A program made the position numbers and the translations under genes. A stretch of 64,000 bases of DNA from JACPUW01 sp049115495 (GTDB taxonomy: Bacteria; Bacteroidota; Bacteroidia; CAILMK01; JACPUW01). The DNA is taken from NCBI GenBank assembly GCA_049115495.1, contig JAGDZV010000005.1:124001-188000 (forward strand). Reading direction: 5' to 3'. Shown here piece by piece: positions 17,377 to 24,707 of the stretch. The notes beneath the pieces were generated by a model. It worked only from the letters and a program-made list of their open reading frames with translations, was not told the DNA's origin and did no database searches. Position 1 is the stretch's first letter; every line of letters starts with the position of its first letter.

Positions 17377-18009
17377 CTAGAACAATCCTACGCGCTCAGA
17401 TTCTATTCTATTGATGATTTCGCCTAGGTCTTCAGTTTTATCAGCAAAATTGAGATCATCAACATTCACTACTAATAGCCTACCTGTATATGATTCTATC
17501 CACGAATCGTATTTGGCGTTTAGTTTTTTAAGGTAATCAAGTCGTAAAGAGTCTTCATATTCCCTTCCACGTTTTTGAATTTGATCTACCAGAGTAGGTA
17601 TTGATGCTTTTAAATAAATTAAAAGATCAGGCTTCTCAACTAGCCTGCTAAAGGTTTGAAACAACTCTTGATAGCACTCAAAATCACGTTCGGTCATTAA
17701 ACCCATTTCATGAAGGTTGGTAGAGAAGATATGAGCATCTTCATAAATGGTGCGGTCTTGTATTACCGGTTGGTCTTGTTTTCTAAAGTCTAGTATTTGC
17801 TTAAAGCGCTGATTTAGGTAAAACACTTGCATATGAAAAGACCAATGCTTCATGTCTTTGTAAAAATCGCTTATGTAGGGGTTGTCAGATACGTTTTCAT
17901 AATGAGCATTCCAACCGTAATGTTTTGCCAATAAGCGAGTAAGTGTTGTTTTACCTGAGCCAATATTACCGGCAACGGCAAAATGCCTAAATGGAGTTTC
18001 CTGTGTCAT
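17377..18009 (-). CDS. Deoxynucleoside kinase (dNK/dAK-dGK family)
   Basis: Salvage enzyme that phosphorylates deoxynucleosides with ATP. The 210-residue protein has the P-loop GNIGSGKT (residues 14-21), an ENVSDNPYISDFY segment corresponding to the substrate-side glutamate region of this family, the conserved QDRTIYEDAHIF (DRS-like motif) and a C-terminal lid rich in arginine (KRGREYEDSLRLDYL). Family members are usually 200-230 residues. Deoxyadenosine, deoxyguanosine and deoxycytidine specificities are not separable by eye. It lies 16 bp after trpS and 7 bp before the fructosamine kinase-like gene. Confidence 0.9.
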   Translation of the reverse strand: MTQETPFRHFAVAGNIGSGKTTLTRLLAKHYGWNAHYENVSDNPYISDFYKDMKHWSFHMQVFYLNQRFKQILDFRKQDQPVIQDRTIYEDAHIFSTNLHEMGLMTERDFECYQELFQTFSRLVEKPDLLIYLKASIPTLVDQIQKRGREYEDSLRLDYLKKLNAKYDSWIESYTGRLLVVNVDDLNFADKTEDLGEIINRIESERVGLF

Positions 18010-18025
18010 GTTATTTTACCTGCAA

Positions 18026-19063
18026 TTAATAAATGCGCTTAAGACCAATCGCATCTCTCACCAAATTTAAGGTTTCGCGAGCGCTTTTACGAGCCTTTTC
18101 TACGCCTTGTTCCATTACCTCTTCCAATAGCTTTTCATCAGCTCTTATTTCAGCAATTTTTTCGTTTATGGGTTTTACAAATTCCCAAATATCAGCAGCC
18201 ATTGCTTTTTTAAAGTCGCCATATCTAATGGTCATATTGTTATAGTCGTCATTAAACTTAGCGGCAGTTTCCGGATTTATTAATTCGGCAATTGTAAATA
18301 AGTTCTCAATTTCAACAGGCTTTTCTTGATTCATTTGTTCAGGTCCGCTATCAGTTTTGGCTTTCTTCATTTTCTTCAAGATGGTTTTTTCATCATCAGT
18401 TAAAAAAATGGCATTGCCAGGTCCCTCACTTTTCCCCATTTTACCGCTGCCATCAAGGCCAGGTACTTTCACAAGTTTGCCCGTAAAATTAAAGGCCTCT
18501 GGTTCTGGAATAATTTCTTGATTATAAATGCGGTTAAACCTTCCGGCAAAGTTTCTTGCCATTTCAAGGTGCTGCTCTTGATCTTTTCCTACAGGTACTT
18601 TATGGGCTCTATGAATTAAAATGTCAGCAGCCATTAATACTGGATAAGTAAGCAAACCAGCATTAATATTATCAGGCTGTTTACGCGCCTTTTCTTTAAA
18701 GCTAGTGGTACGCTCAAGCTCGCCCTTGTAAGCGTGCATGGCCAAAAGCAAATACATTTCAGCAGTTTCTGGCAGCATAGACTGTACAAATAGTGCTGAT
18801 TTGTTAGGGTCAAGTCCGCAGGCTAAATATTCAGCCAACACTTGTTTTACATTAGCCTGTAAGTTTTCTGGGTTTGGATGCGTTGTAAGCGAATGGTAGT
18901 CGGCAATCATAAATAGGCAGTTGTATTCATTTTGCATTTTAATGAATTGCTTAACTGCACCAAAGTAATTTCCTAGGTGTAAGTTTCCGGTTGGTCTTAT
19001 TCCGCTTAGTACTATTTCTTTTGCCGACACGCTGCTAAAATTTGGTGCAAAAATAAAGGCCAA
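18026..19063 (-). CDS. trpS: Tryptophan-tRNA ligase
   Basis: Class I aminoacyl-tRNA synthetase that charges tRNA-Trp. 345 residues, close to the usual ~330. The HIGH-type signature is GNLHLGNYFG (27-35) and the KMSKS-type loop is KMGKS (208-212), inside GLDGSGKMGKSEGPGNAIF, a hallmark of bacterial TrpRS. No other start codon is present between the ATG and the conserved EIVLSGIRPTGN, so a short ~15-residue N-terminal extension (MAFIFAPNFSSVSAK) appears real. First gene of a three-gene operon with the deoxynucleoside kinase and fructosamine kinase genes. Confidence 0.96.
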   Translation of the reverse strand: MAFIFAPNFSSVSAKEIVLSGIRPTGNLHLGNYFGAVKQFIKMQNEYNCLFMIADYHSLTTHPNPENLQANVKQVLAEYLACGLDPNKSALFVQSMLPETAEMYLLLAMHAYKGELERTTSFKEKARKQPDNINAGLLTYPVLMAADILIHRAHKVPVGKDQEQHLEMARNFAGRFNRIYNQEIIPEPEAFNFTGKLVKVPGLDGSGKMGKSEGPGNAIFLTDDEKTILKKMKKAKTDSGPEQMNQEKPVEIENLFTIAELINPETAAKFNDDYNNMTIRYGDFKKAMAADIWEFVKPINEKIAEIRADEKLLEEVMEQGVEKARKSARETLNLVRDAIGLKRIY

Positions 19064-19135
19064 AAAGGCAACTACAAGTCAAAACTATATATCTCCGATT
19101 GGGTGGTTTAAACTGCCGTTAGTGGTAATTATAAG

Positions 19136-19164
19136 TTGTTTCAAAAAGTGATTTAATACATTCG
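19136..19164 (+). promoter_or_regulatory. Putative promoter of the AIM24-family gene (TTG-N18-TACATTCG)
   Basis: A TTG (19136-19138) lies 18 bp before TACATTCG (19157-19164), close to the Bacteroidota TTTG-N17-23-TAnnTTTG promoter pattern with one mismatch in the -7 box. The gene starts 10 bp further on. This is the only promoter in the window where a -33-like element is also well placed. Confidence 0.45.
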
Positions 19165-19174
19165 AAAGAAAAAA

Positions 19175-19912
19175 ATGAGAAGCCACGAAATTGATTATCA
19201 AATACACGGAGACGATATGCAAACTGTTGAAGTGGAACTTGACCCGCAAGAAACCGTAATTGCCGAAGCCGGTGCTATGAACTGGATGGAAGATGGAATT
19301 AGCTTTGAAGCCAGGATGGGTGATGGTTCAGAAACATCAAGTGGTTTTTTTGGTAAATTAAAATCGGCTGGTGCAAGACTTTTAACAGGCGAATCTTTAT
19401 TTATGACCCATTTTACTAATATGGGAGGTGGTAAAAAGAAAGTGGCATTTTCGGCGCCTTATCCTGGAAAAATTATGCCAATAGATTTGGCAAAAATGGG
19501 AGGCGAAATAATCTGCCAAAACGATGCTTTTTTATGCGCTGCCAAAGGAACCAAGGTTTCAGTAAGACTTAATAAAAAGTTGGGTAGCGGTTTTTTTGGT
19601 GGCGAAGGATTTATACTTCAAAGTTTACAAGGCGATGGAATGGCCTTTTTACATGCTGGCGGAACCATAGTAGAGAAGCACCTGAATGGAGAAACCCTAA
19701 AAGTAGACACTGGCTGCATAGTAGGTTTTACGTCTGGAATTGACTATGATATACAAGCATCTGGCGGACTTAAATCAATGCTATTTGGAGGCGAAGGGAT
19801 ATTCTTGGCTACGCTACGGGGGCATGGTACCGTTTACTTACAGTCATTGCCATTCTCTAGGCTTGCAGAAAGAATTATTAGATTAGTTCCAAGAAATCAT
19901 GATAGGGGATAG
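19175..19912 (+). CDS. TIGR00266 / AIM24-family protein
   Basis: A 245-residue protein of the AIM24 (TIGR00266) family, a Gly-rich beta-prism fold found widely in bacteria and in yeast mitochondria. The N-terminal AEAGAMNWMEDGISFEARMGDG and the later FLCAAKGTKVSV, GGEGFILQSLQGDGMAFLHAGG and GGEGIFLATLRGHGTVYLQSLP are the recurring glycine/leucine strands of the family. No signal peptide or membrane helix. The biochemical role is not established for the family. It is convergent with the next gene (5 bp between stops) and stands alone on the plus strand. Confidence 0.9.
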   Translation: MRSHEIDYQIHGDDMQTVEVELDPQETVIAEAGAMNWMEDGISFEARMGDGSETSSGFFGKLKSAGARLLTGESLFMTHFTNMGGGKKKVAFSAPYPGKIMPIDLAKMGGEIICQNDAFLCAAKGTKVSVRLNKKLGSGFFGGEGFILQSLQGDGMAFLHAGGTIVEKHLNGETLKVDTGCIVGFTSGIDYDIQASGGLKSMLFGGEGIFLATLRGHGTVYLQSLPFSRLAERIIRLVPRNHDRG

Positions 19913-19917
19913 CCGTT

Positions 19918-20676
19918 CTAATCGTCTTCCCTTATCCCTTTGAATCTTTTAAAGTTCTGATAACAGTTCTCTAATGCAAGAAGCAGCTCATAATCGGTAC
20001 TTCTATTTACATACTGCTTGCTAAAGTTGCAAAAGCCCACAAGTTCTTCAATCTCATTTTCGCTGAGCTCTAAGAAATGAAGCACCACCGGCCGTTTGTA
20101 AACCGAATCAATATATGATTGCTCACGTTCGGCAGCCAATAGCAATTCTAGTTTTTTAAGTTCTCTACCTTGTTTGCTAAAGGCATTGTAAAGCGCAGTT
20201 AATGGGCCATTAATTGTAATTCCAAAGCCTTCTTTCACTGGTTCAAACTGCCATTGTGGGGCAAGCTTAATAAATACTGTATCTTTTACTTCAAGGTTCA
20301 CAAAGTCGTGTTTAAAGCCCTCAAAATCTTTACCGTAAACATCAATTGGGTTTAACTCGTAGTATTCGGGCCTAAGGGTTACTGAGATAAAATATTTATC
20401 TCTATCTCCACAAACAAAGGTGTCACTTTCATGCGCAATTGAAGAGAATATGAGCGTGTCCGATTTTCGGGCACTTATAGAGAAAAAACCAGATCGAGAA
20501 GATACCCCACCACTAAAATCTCTTAGGTTAATGATGTTAATGTTTCCAACAGGAAGGGAAGAGTCGCCATCAGACAATTTCTCAAAAACATATCCCGAAA
20601 CAGTCACTTTTTGTGCCATAGAATCAAAGGCCGTAAAAAGTAACAGGATGCTAAATAGTATGAAAATCTGTTTCAC
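19918..20676 (-). CDS. Secreted protein with carboxypeptidase-like regulatory domain
   Basis: 252 residues with a signal peptide (MKQIFILFSILLLFTAFDSMAQ). Residues ~23-110 form a CarboxypepD_reg-like beta-sandwich: VTVSGYVFEK, GNINIINL, GGVSSRSGFFSISARKSDTLIFSSIAHESD. This is the same domain that starts TonB-dependent receptors, but here no plug or barrel follows. The remaining ~140 residues are helical and include an ALYNAFSKQGRELKKLELLLAAER segment; proteins of this shape are common and uncharacterised in Bacteroidota. Probably periplasmic or attached to the outer membrane. Confidence 0.75.
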   Translation of the reverse strand: MKQIFILFSILLLFTAFDSMAQKVTVSGYVFEKLSDGDSSLPVGNINIINLRDFSGGVSSRSGFFSISARKSDTLIFSSIAHESDTFVCGDRDKYFISVTLRPEYYELNPIDVYGKDFEGFKHDFVNLEVKDTVFIKLAPQWQFEPVKEGFGITINGPLTALYNAFSKQGRELKKLELLLAAEREQSYIDSVYKRPVVLHFLELSENEIEELVGFCNFSKQYVNRSTDYELLLALENCYQNFKRFKGIREDD

Positions 20677-20728
20677 GGGGTAATAATAGAGGTTATGCTT
20701 GAAAGGCTGCCTGCCAAAATATAAAAAA

Positions 20729-22387
20729 TCAGTTAACGATTAAAAACCGTTGGCTGTAACGTTTTGTTTCAGTTATTAGATTTATAATGTAAATGCCTGA
20801 TTTTAAATTTATTGGAAGATTAATTACTTGATTTTGAGTGCTCAATTGCCAGCTCTTGCCATTTGCATTAACAACAAAGCAATTTTCAATTTCCTGCTCA
20901 ATATTAATCACATCACCAGCCCTAAGCATGCTAGGCATTTTCCATTTGTCATCAAAGTCATTTTCAACCGAAACCGGCGGTAATATGGTGTTGGTACAGC
21001 TTCTATTGTTTAAATACAAAGTATCTACTCCTTTATTCGGAGCCATTACATTTATGCAAATAGAATAACCGGCTTCAGGAATTAAAAAAGAATCAGAAAC
21101 AACATACTTAAAGGTTTGTTGCGCTCCGGGTTCAATATAACAAGTTACCAATTCAGCTTTTTGCGGACCATTGCATTCTTCATTTGCACTTGACTTCCAT
21201 TTAAAAAAGAAACTTCTAAGGGTATCAGTACTCATATTGGTTAAACTGTATTGGCCATAGAAATTACAATGCAACTGGTTTCCCTCAGATTTTGAGCTTA
21301 GTGAATCAATTGATGCCAATCCAATTTGAATGTCGGCGTTTTTGGTAATGGAAGGCTTTGATAAATTAAATACCTCAAGATAGTTCTGAAACTCAATTTT
21401 GCTTAGCGCACTTTTAATTATAAAAGCTTTGTTGTTTTTAAGGTAAACATCGGCCAAGAGTATGGGGTCTTGATAAAAAGTAGTTGATCCAATATTATAG
21501 GCGTTTAAAATATCAAACTGGCTATTCATTTTGGCCAATTTAAAACTGGTCCCTTTTTTACCAAGTACAATCAAAGTATCTGAATGAAAATGTCCAGAAA
21601 TTAAAGAGTCAAAGTCATTCGATAGGTTTTGCCAATTATAATCAAAAATTACAACGCCTTTTTCATTTAGCACGGCCACTTTGTGTTTGCCAATACCTAT
21701 AAACCCATTACCACTTCTGGTTCTAAAAAGGCTTTTAGGCGTAAAGTCAATTACCTGACTGCCTACTACATTGCAAAACACATTAAATATATGAAACTTG
21801 TTTTTTTCAATACACACAAATTGATTATCATAAGGAAAAACTATGTCGTATGTACTTAAGGTGTCATTTTTAGATATAACCCTTCTTGTAGCAATATCAT
21901 AGGTTACAACATCTTTTTTAGTAGCAAGCACCAGCGTGTTTTTGTAAATGAAATGTGCAGAGTGTATTGGCTCTTTAATATTTCTGAAAAAGTATTGAAT
22001 TCTAACTGGTGCCCTGGCAATGGTGAAATCGCTGTTCAAGTGAAATATGAAATTTCCCTTTGCAGCATATCGGCAACCTTTTTCAAAATATATACCCACA
22101 TAACCACCTTCTGGCTTGGTGATAATGTGTGTTAATCTGCTGTTTTCGCCGCTTATTTCAAGTTTTTCAATTATGGCAATAGAGTCTTTTGTAGTAGCTA
22201 GTGCTTTTAAACCAAAGTTGGTTTTTCCAAATTCATCTTGCCATTGCCCCATTAAATGAAGGCCGTTATTTTCATAAAACTTATTTGAAAAAGAAACATA
22301 CTCCTTTTGCGTAGAATGTTGCATTTGCCCATAAATACGGCAAATGCATAAGCTAGATAAAAACAAAAGAATAGCAAGCTTTTTCAT
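20729..22387 (-). CDS. Secreted protein with C-terminal T9SS type A sorting domain
   Basis: About 552 residues from the ATG at 22387, chosen because it gives a signal peptide (MKKLAILLFLSSLCICRIYGQ); the frame is open to 22450. The body (residues ~30-330) consists of repeated strand pairs typical of a beta-propeller (for example FVCIEKNKFHIFNV, KVAVLNEKGVVIFDYN, TLIVLGKKGTSFKL). A CARDB/Ig-like segment follows, containing an NECNGPQKAELVTCYIEPG stretch. The C-terminus (VINLPINLKSGIYIINLITETKRYSQRFLIVN, read in part) is the L-x-x-G-x-Y-x-x and terminal basic/hydrophobic pattern of type A sorting domains. Function unknown. Confidence 0.78.
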   Translation of the reverse strand: MKKLAILLFLSSLCICRIYGQMQHSTQKEYVSFSNKFYENNGLHLMGQWQDEFGKTNFGLKALATTKDSIAIIEKLEISGENSRLTHIITKPEGGYVGIYFEKGCRYAAKGNFIFHLNSDFTIARAPVRIQYFFRNIKEPIHSAHFIYKNTLVLATKKDVVTYDIATRRVISKNDTLSTYDIVFPYDNQFVCIEKNKFHIFNVFCNVVGSQVIDFTPKSLFRTRSGNGFIGIGKHKVAVLNEKGVVIFDYNWQNLSNDFDSLISGHFHSDTLIVLGKKGTSFKLAKMNSQFDILNAYNIGSTTFYQDPILLADVYLKNNKAFIIKSALSKIEFQNYLEVFNLSKPSITKNADIQIGLASIDSLSSKSEGNQLHCNFYGQYSLTNMSTDTLRSFFFKWKSSANEECNGPQKAELVTCYIEPGAQQTFKYVVSDSFLIPEAGYSICINVMAPNKGVDTLYLNNRSCTNTILPPVSVENDFDDKWKMPSMLRAGDVINIEQEIENCFVVNANGKSWQLSTQNQVINLPINLKSGIYIINLITETKRYSQRFLIVN

Positions 22388-22555
22388 TGAAGCTAAAATA
22401 GGAAATGAAATATGGAGTAGCTGAATTTTAATACTATTAAAGAACATCAATGATGGTTTTTATGGAAGCCATTCATTAAAACAATTTATCTGTTTGATGA
22501 AAATCAGTTATTTTAGAGACCTCGAACAAACTTCTACAGGTTTCTAAATAAGATT

Positions 22556-24220
22556 ATGTCAAAAAATCTAAGCGAACTTTCGGGTAGGAAAGGACTGAAG
22601 TATAATCTCTTTGACGAACTAGGGAAACTTGCCATTGAAGATGGCAGCCCTGATAAAGATGCCCTTGCTAAAGCGGCTGAAGAGTTTCTCGTAGGCAAAG
22701 CCAATACCTACGGTACAGCTACCTTTTACGATTTTATGCGTCCAGAAAACAAAGGCAAAAAAGCCTATGTATGTAATGGAAGCGCGTGCCTTTGTGCCGG
22801 AACACAAGATGGCGTAAGAACCCAACTTGAAAAACATTACAAAGCAGATGAAATTGGCGACATGTGCTGTTTGGGTCGTTGCCATGAGAATGGTGCTTTT
22901 CATATTGATGGAAAAAACTACTCAGCAAAGTCAGCTGCTCAAATTGCCCAAATTGCCACGCAAGGCAAGCAAAATGGAGTACAGGGCAACCAAGATAAAT
23001 ATGCTATTGAGTGCCATGGTACACAGGTTTTAACAGCACCCTTTCCAGGAGTTGATGCCTATTATGAACTTTTATTAAGCATGATTGAGCGTGGACAAGA
23101 TGCTTGTCTCGAAGACTTGAAAAAGTCGAACATACGAGGTAGAGGGGGCGCTGGGTTTCCAATGTGGATCAAACTTGATGGTTGCAGAAAACAAGAAGCT
23201 GATCAAAAGTTTATTGTTTGCAATGCTGACGAAGGAGATCCCGGAGCCTACACTGATAGGTACTTATTAGAAGAACAACCGCATGCTGTATTATTTGGAA
23301 TGATGATGGCCGGCTTTATAACAGGAGCCGATTATGGAGCCGTTTACATTAGAGCAGAATATCCAGAATCAATTGAAATTGTAGAAAACGCAATTAAAGA
23401 TCTTTATGCCAAAGGTTGGCTTGGTGAAAACATAAAAGGGACAAGCTTCAATTACAATTTCAAAGTAATCAAAGCTCAAGGTGCTTATATATGCGGAGAA
23501 GAAACAGCCCTTTTAAATTCAATTGAAGGCCAAAGACCTGAAGTAAGGGTTCGTCCACCTTATCCTGTTGTAAATGGTCTTTTCAATAAGCCAACCATCG
23601 TAAATAATGTTGAGACGTTGGCTGCTGTTCACTATATCCTTGAAAAAGGTGGTGACAACTATGCTAGCATTGGCCGGGGCAAGTCAACTGGAACTAAACT
23701 ACTTTCATTAGATAGCCATTTTAACAAGCCCGGCATGTACGAAGTAGATATGGGAACGCCGTTGAAAGAAGTGGTTTACAATATCGCTGGTGGATTCAAA
23801 AAGCCTGTTAAGGCGGTGCATATTGGCGGTCCATTGGGCGGCTTAGTGCCCACTCATAAAATTGAAGACCTTACCATAGACTTCGAATCATTTGCACAAG
23901 AAGGATTCTTACTCGGTCACGCGAGCATGCTTTGCGTACCCGAAGAATTCCCAATGGTAAAATATATGGAGCATTTGTTTGAGTTCACTTCACACGAAAG
24001 TTGCGGAAAATGCTTCCCTTGCAGATTAGGAGCAAAACGTGGATCAGAAATGTTTCACAAAGCCCAAAACGAAGATTATAAGATAGAACGAGAATTACTC
24101 AACGACCTCATCCATACCATGGAAACTGGCTCGCTATGCGCCTTAGGTGGTGGGGTTCCATTGCCGATAAGGAATGGGCTTCAGTATTTCGAAAATGAAT
24201 TGAAACAGTTTCTAGTTTAA
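22556..24220 (+). CDS. NAD-dependent formate dehydrogenase beta subunit (NuoE-NuoF fusion)
   Basis: A 554-residue electron-transfer subunit that passes electrons from formate dehydrogenase to NAD+. The N-terminal ~130 residues are a NuoE/thioredoxin-like [2Fe-2S] domain with C73-x4-C78 and C105-x3-C109. The rest is NuoF-like: GRGGAGFP for NADH binding, CNADEGDPGAYTDRYLLE for FMN, and a [4Fe-4S] site in ESCGKCFPCRLG with a later Cys in GSLCALGG. In Fds-type formate dehydrogenases the NuoE and NuoF parts are often separate (FdsG, FdsB); here they are fused. The alpha subunit lies downstream, separated by a small four-helix-bundle gene. Alternative reading as a hydrogenase diaphorase is disfavoured by the formate dehydrogenase alpha chain next door. 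Confidence 0.88.
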   Translation: MSKNLSELSGRKGLKYNLFDELGKLAIEDGSPDKDALAKAAEEFLVGKANTYGTATFYDFMRPENKGKKAYVCNGSACLCAGTQDGVRTQLEKHYKADEIGDMCCLGRCHENGAFHIDGKNYSAKSAAQIAQIATQGKQNGVQGNQDKYAIECHGTQVLTAPFPGVDAYYELLLSMIERGQDACLEDLKKSNIRGRGGAGFPMWIKLDGCRKQEADQKFIVCNADEGDPGAYTDRYLLEEQPHAVLFGMMMAGFITGADYGAVYIRAEYPESIEIVENAIKDLYAKGWLGENIKGTSFNYNFKVIKAQGAYICGEETALLNSIEGQRPEVRVRPPYPVVNGLFNKPTIVNNVETLAAVHYILEKGGDNYASIGRGKSTGTKLLSLDSHFNKPGMYEVDMGTPLKEVVYNIAGGFKKPVKAVHIGGPLGGLVPTHKIEDLTIDFESFAQEGFLLGHASMLCVPEEFPMVKYMEHLFEFTSHESCGKCFPCRLGAKRGSEMFHKAQNEDYKIERELLNDLIHTMETGSLCALGGGVPLPIRNGLQYFENELKQFLV

Positions 24221-24685
24221 AGTTTAAGGTTCAAAGTTTAAAGAAGTAAATGAGTTCAGTTAGATCATTTGAAGATTTGAAAGTTTGGCAGAAAGGTTGT
24301 CAACTTTATAAAGAAATCTTTGAGATAACAAAACGCCCTGAATTTAACCAAGACTTTGACTTAAGAAGGCAACTAAGAAAATCAGCAGGCTCAATTCCAG
24401 ATAACATTGCTGAAGGATACGAAAGAGAAGGAAACAGAGAATATCGCCAGTTTCTCTCAATTTCAAAAGGCTCAGCAGGTGAACTGCGCTCTCAAATACA
24501 TCGAGCATATATAGTTGAGTTTGTCTCAACCATCGAAATGAAAGATTTAAAGGCCAAAGCAGAAGAAGTTAGTCGAATGCTTAAATGTCTGATGAATTAT
24601 ATATCAAACTCAGAAATTAAAGGATCAAAATTCATGGAACCAGAACCAAATTACGGTCAACGTGAATCCTTTAAACCTTAAACTT
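24220..24685. mobile_element. Putative ~466-bp insertion: S23-type gene bounded by 17-bp inverted repeats
   Basis: The left repeat AAGTTTAAGGTTCAAAG (24220-24236) and right repeat CTTTAAACCTTAAACTT (24669-24685) are inverse complements with 16 of 17 positions matching. They enclose the 24250-24681 gene and sit between the two formate dehydrogenase subunits. The left copy begins on the last base of the beta-subunit stop codon; the right copy spans the stop of the inner gene. No target-site duplication was identified. Mobility is inferred. Confidence 0.55.
24250..24681 (+). CDS. Four-helix bundle protein (S23 / 23S rRNA intervening-sequence family)
   Basis: A 143-residue all-helical protein. 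VRSFEDLKVWQKGCQLYKEIFEIT and the central RKSAGSIPDNIAEGYEREGNREYRQFLSISKGSAGEL are diagnostic of the TIGR02436 / S23 family, which is related in fold to Avd, the accessory protein of diversity-generating retroelements. Family members are found in rRNA intervening sequences and as scattered single genes in Bacteroidota. No reverse transcriptase or variable repeat is seen here. The gene stands between two subunits of one enzyme and is enclosed by inverted repeats, so it looks like an inserted element rather than an enzyme component. The last ~20 residues fall in or next to the right repeat. Confidence 0.9.
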   Translation: MSSVRSFEDLKVWQKGCQLYKEIFEITKRPEFNQDFDLRRQLRKSAGSIPDNIAEGYEREGNREYRQFLSISKGSAGELRSQIHRAYIVEFVSTIEMKDLKAKAEEVSRMLKCLMNYISNSEIKGSKFMEPEPNYGQRESFKP

Positions 24686-24707
24686 AACTCTTTAAACTCG
24701 TTTGACC

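Noticed and set aside
24250..24681. Diversity-generating retroelement
   Set aside because: The S23 protein is Avd-like in fold, but no reverse transcriptase or template/variable repeat was found nearby.
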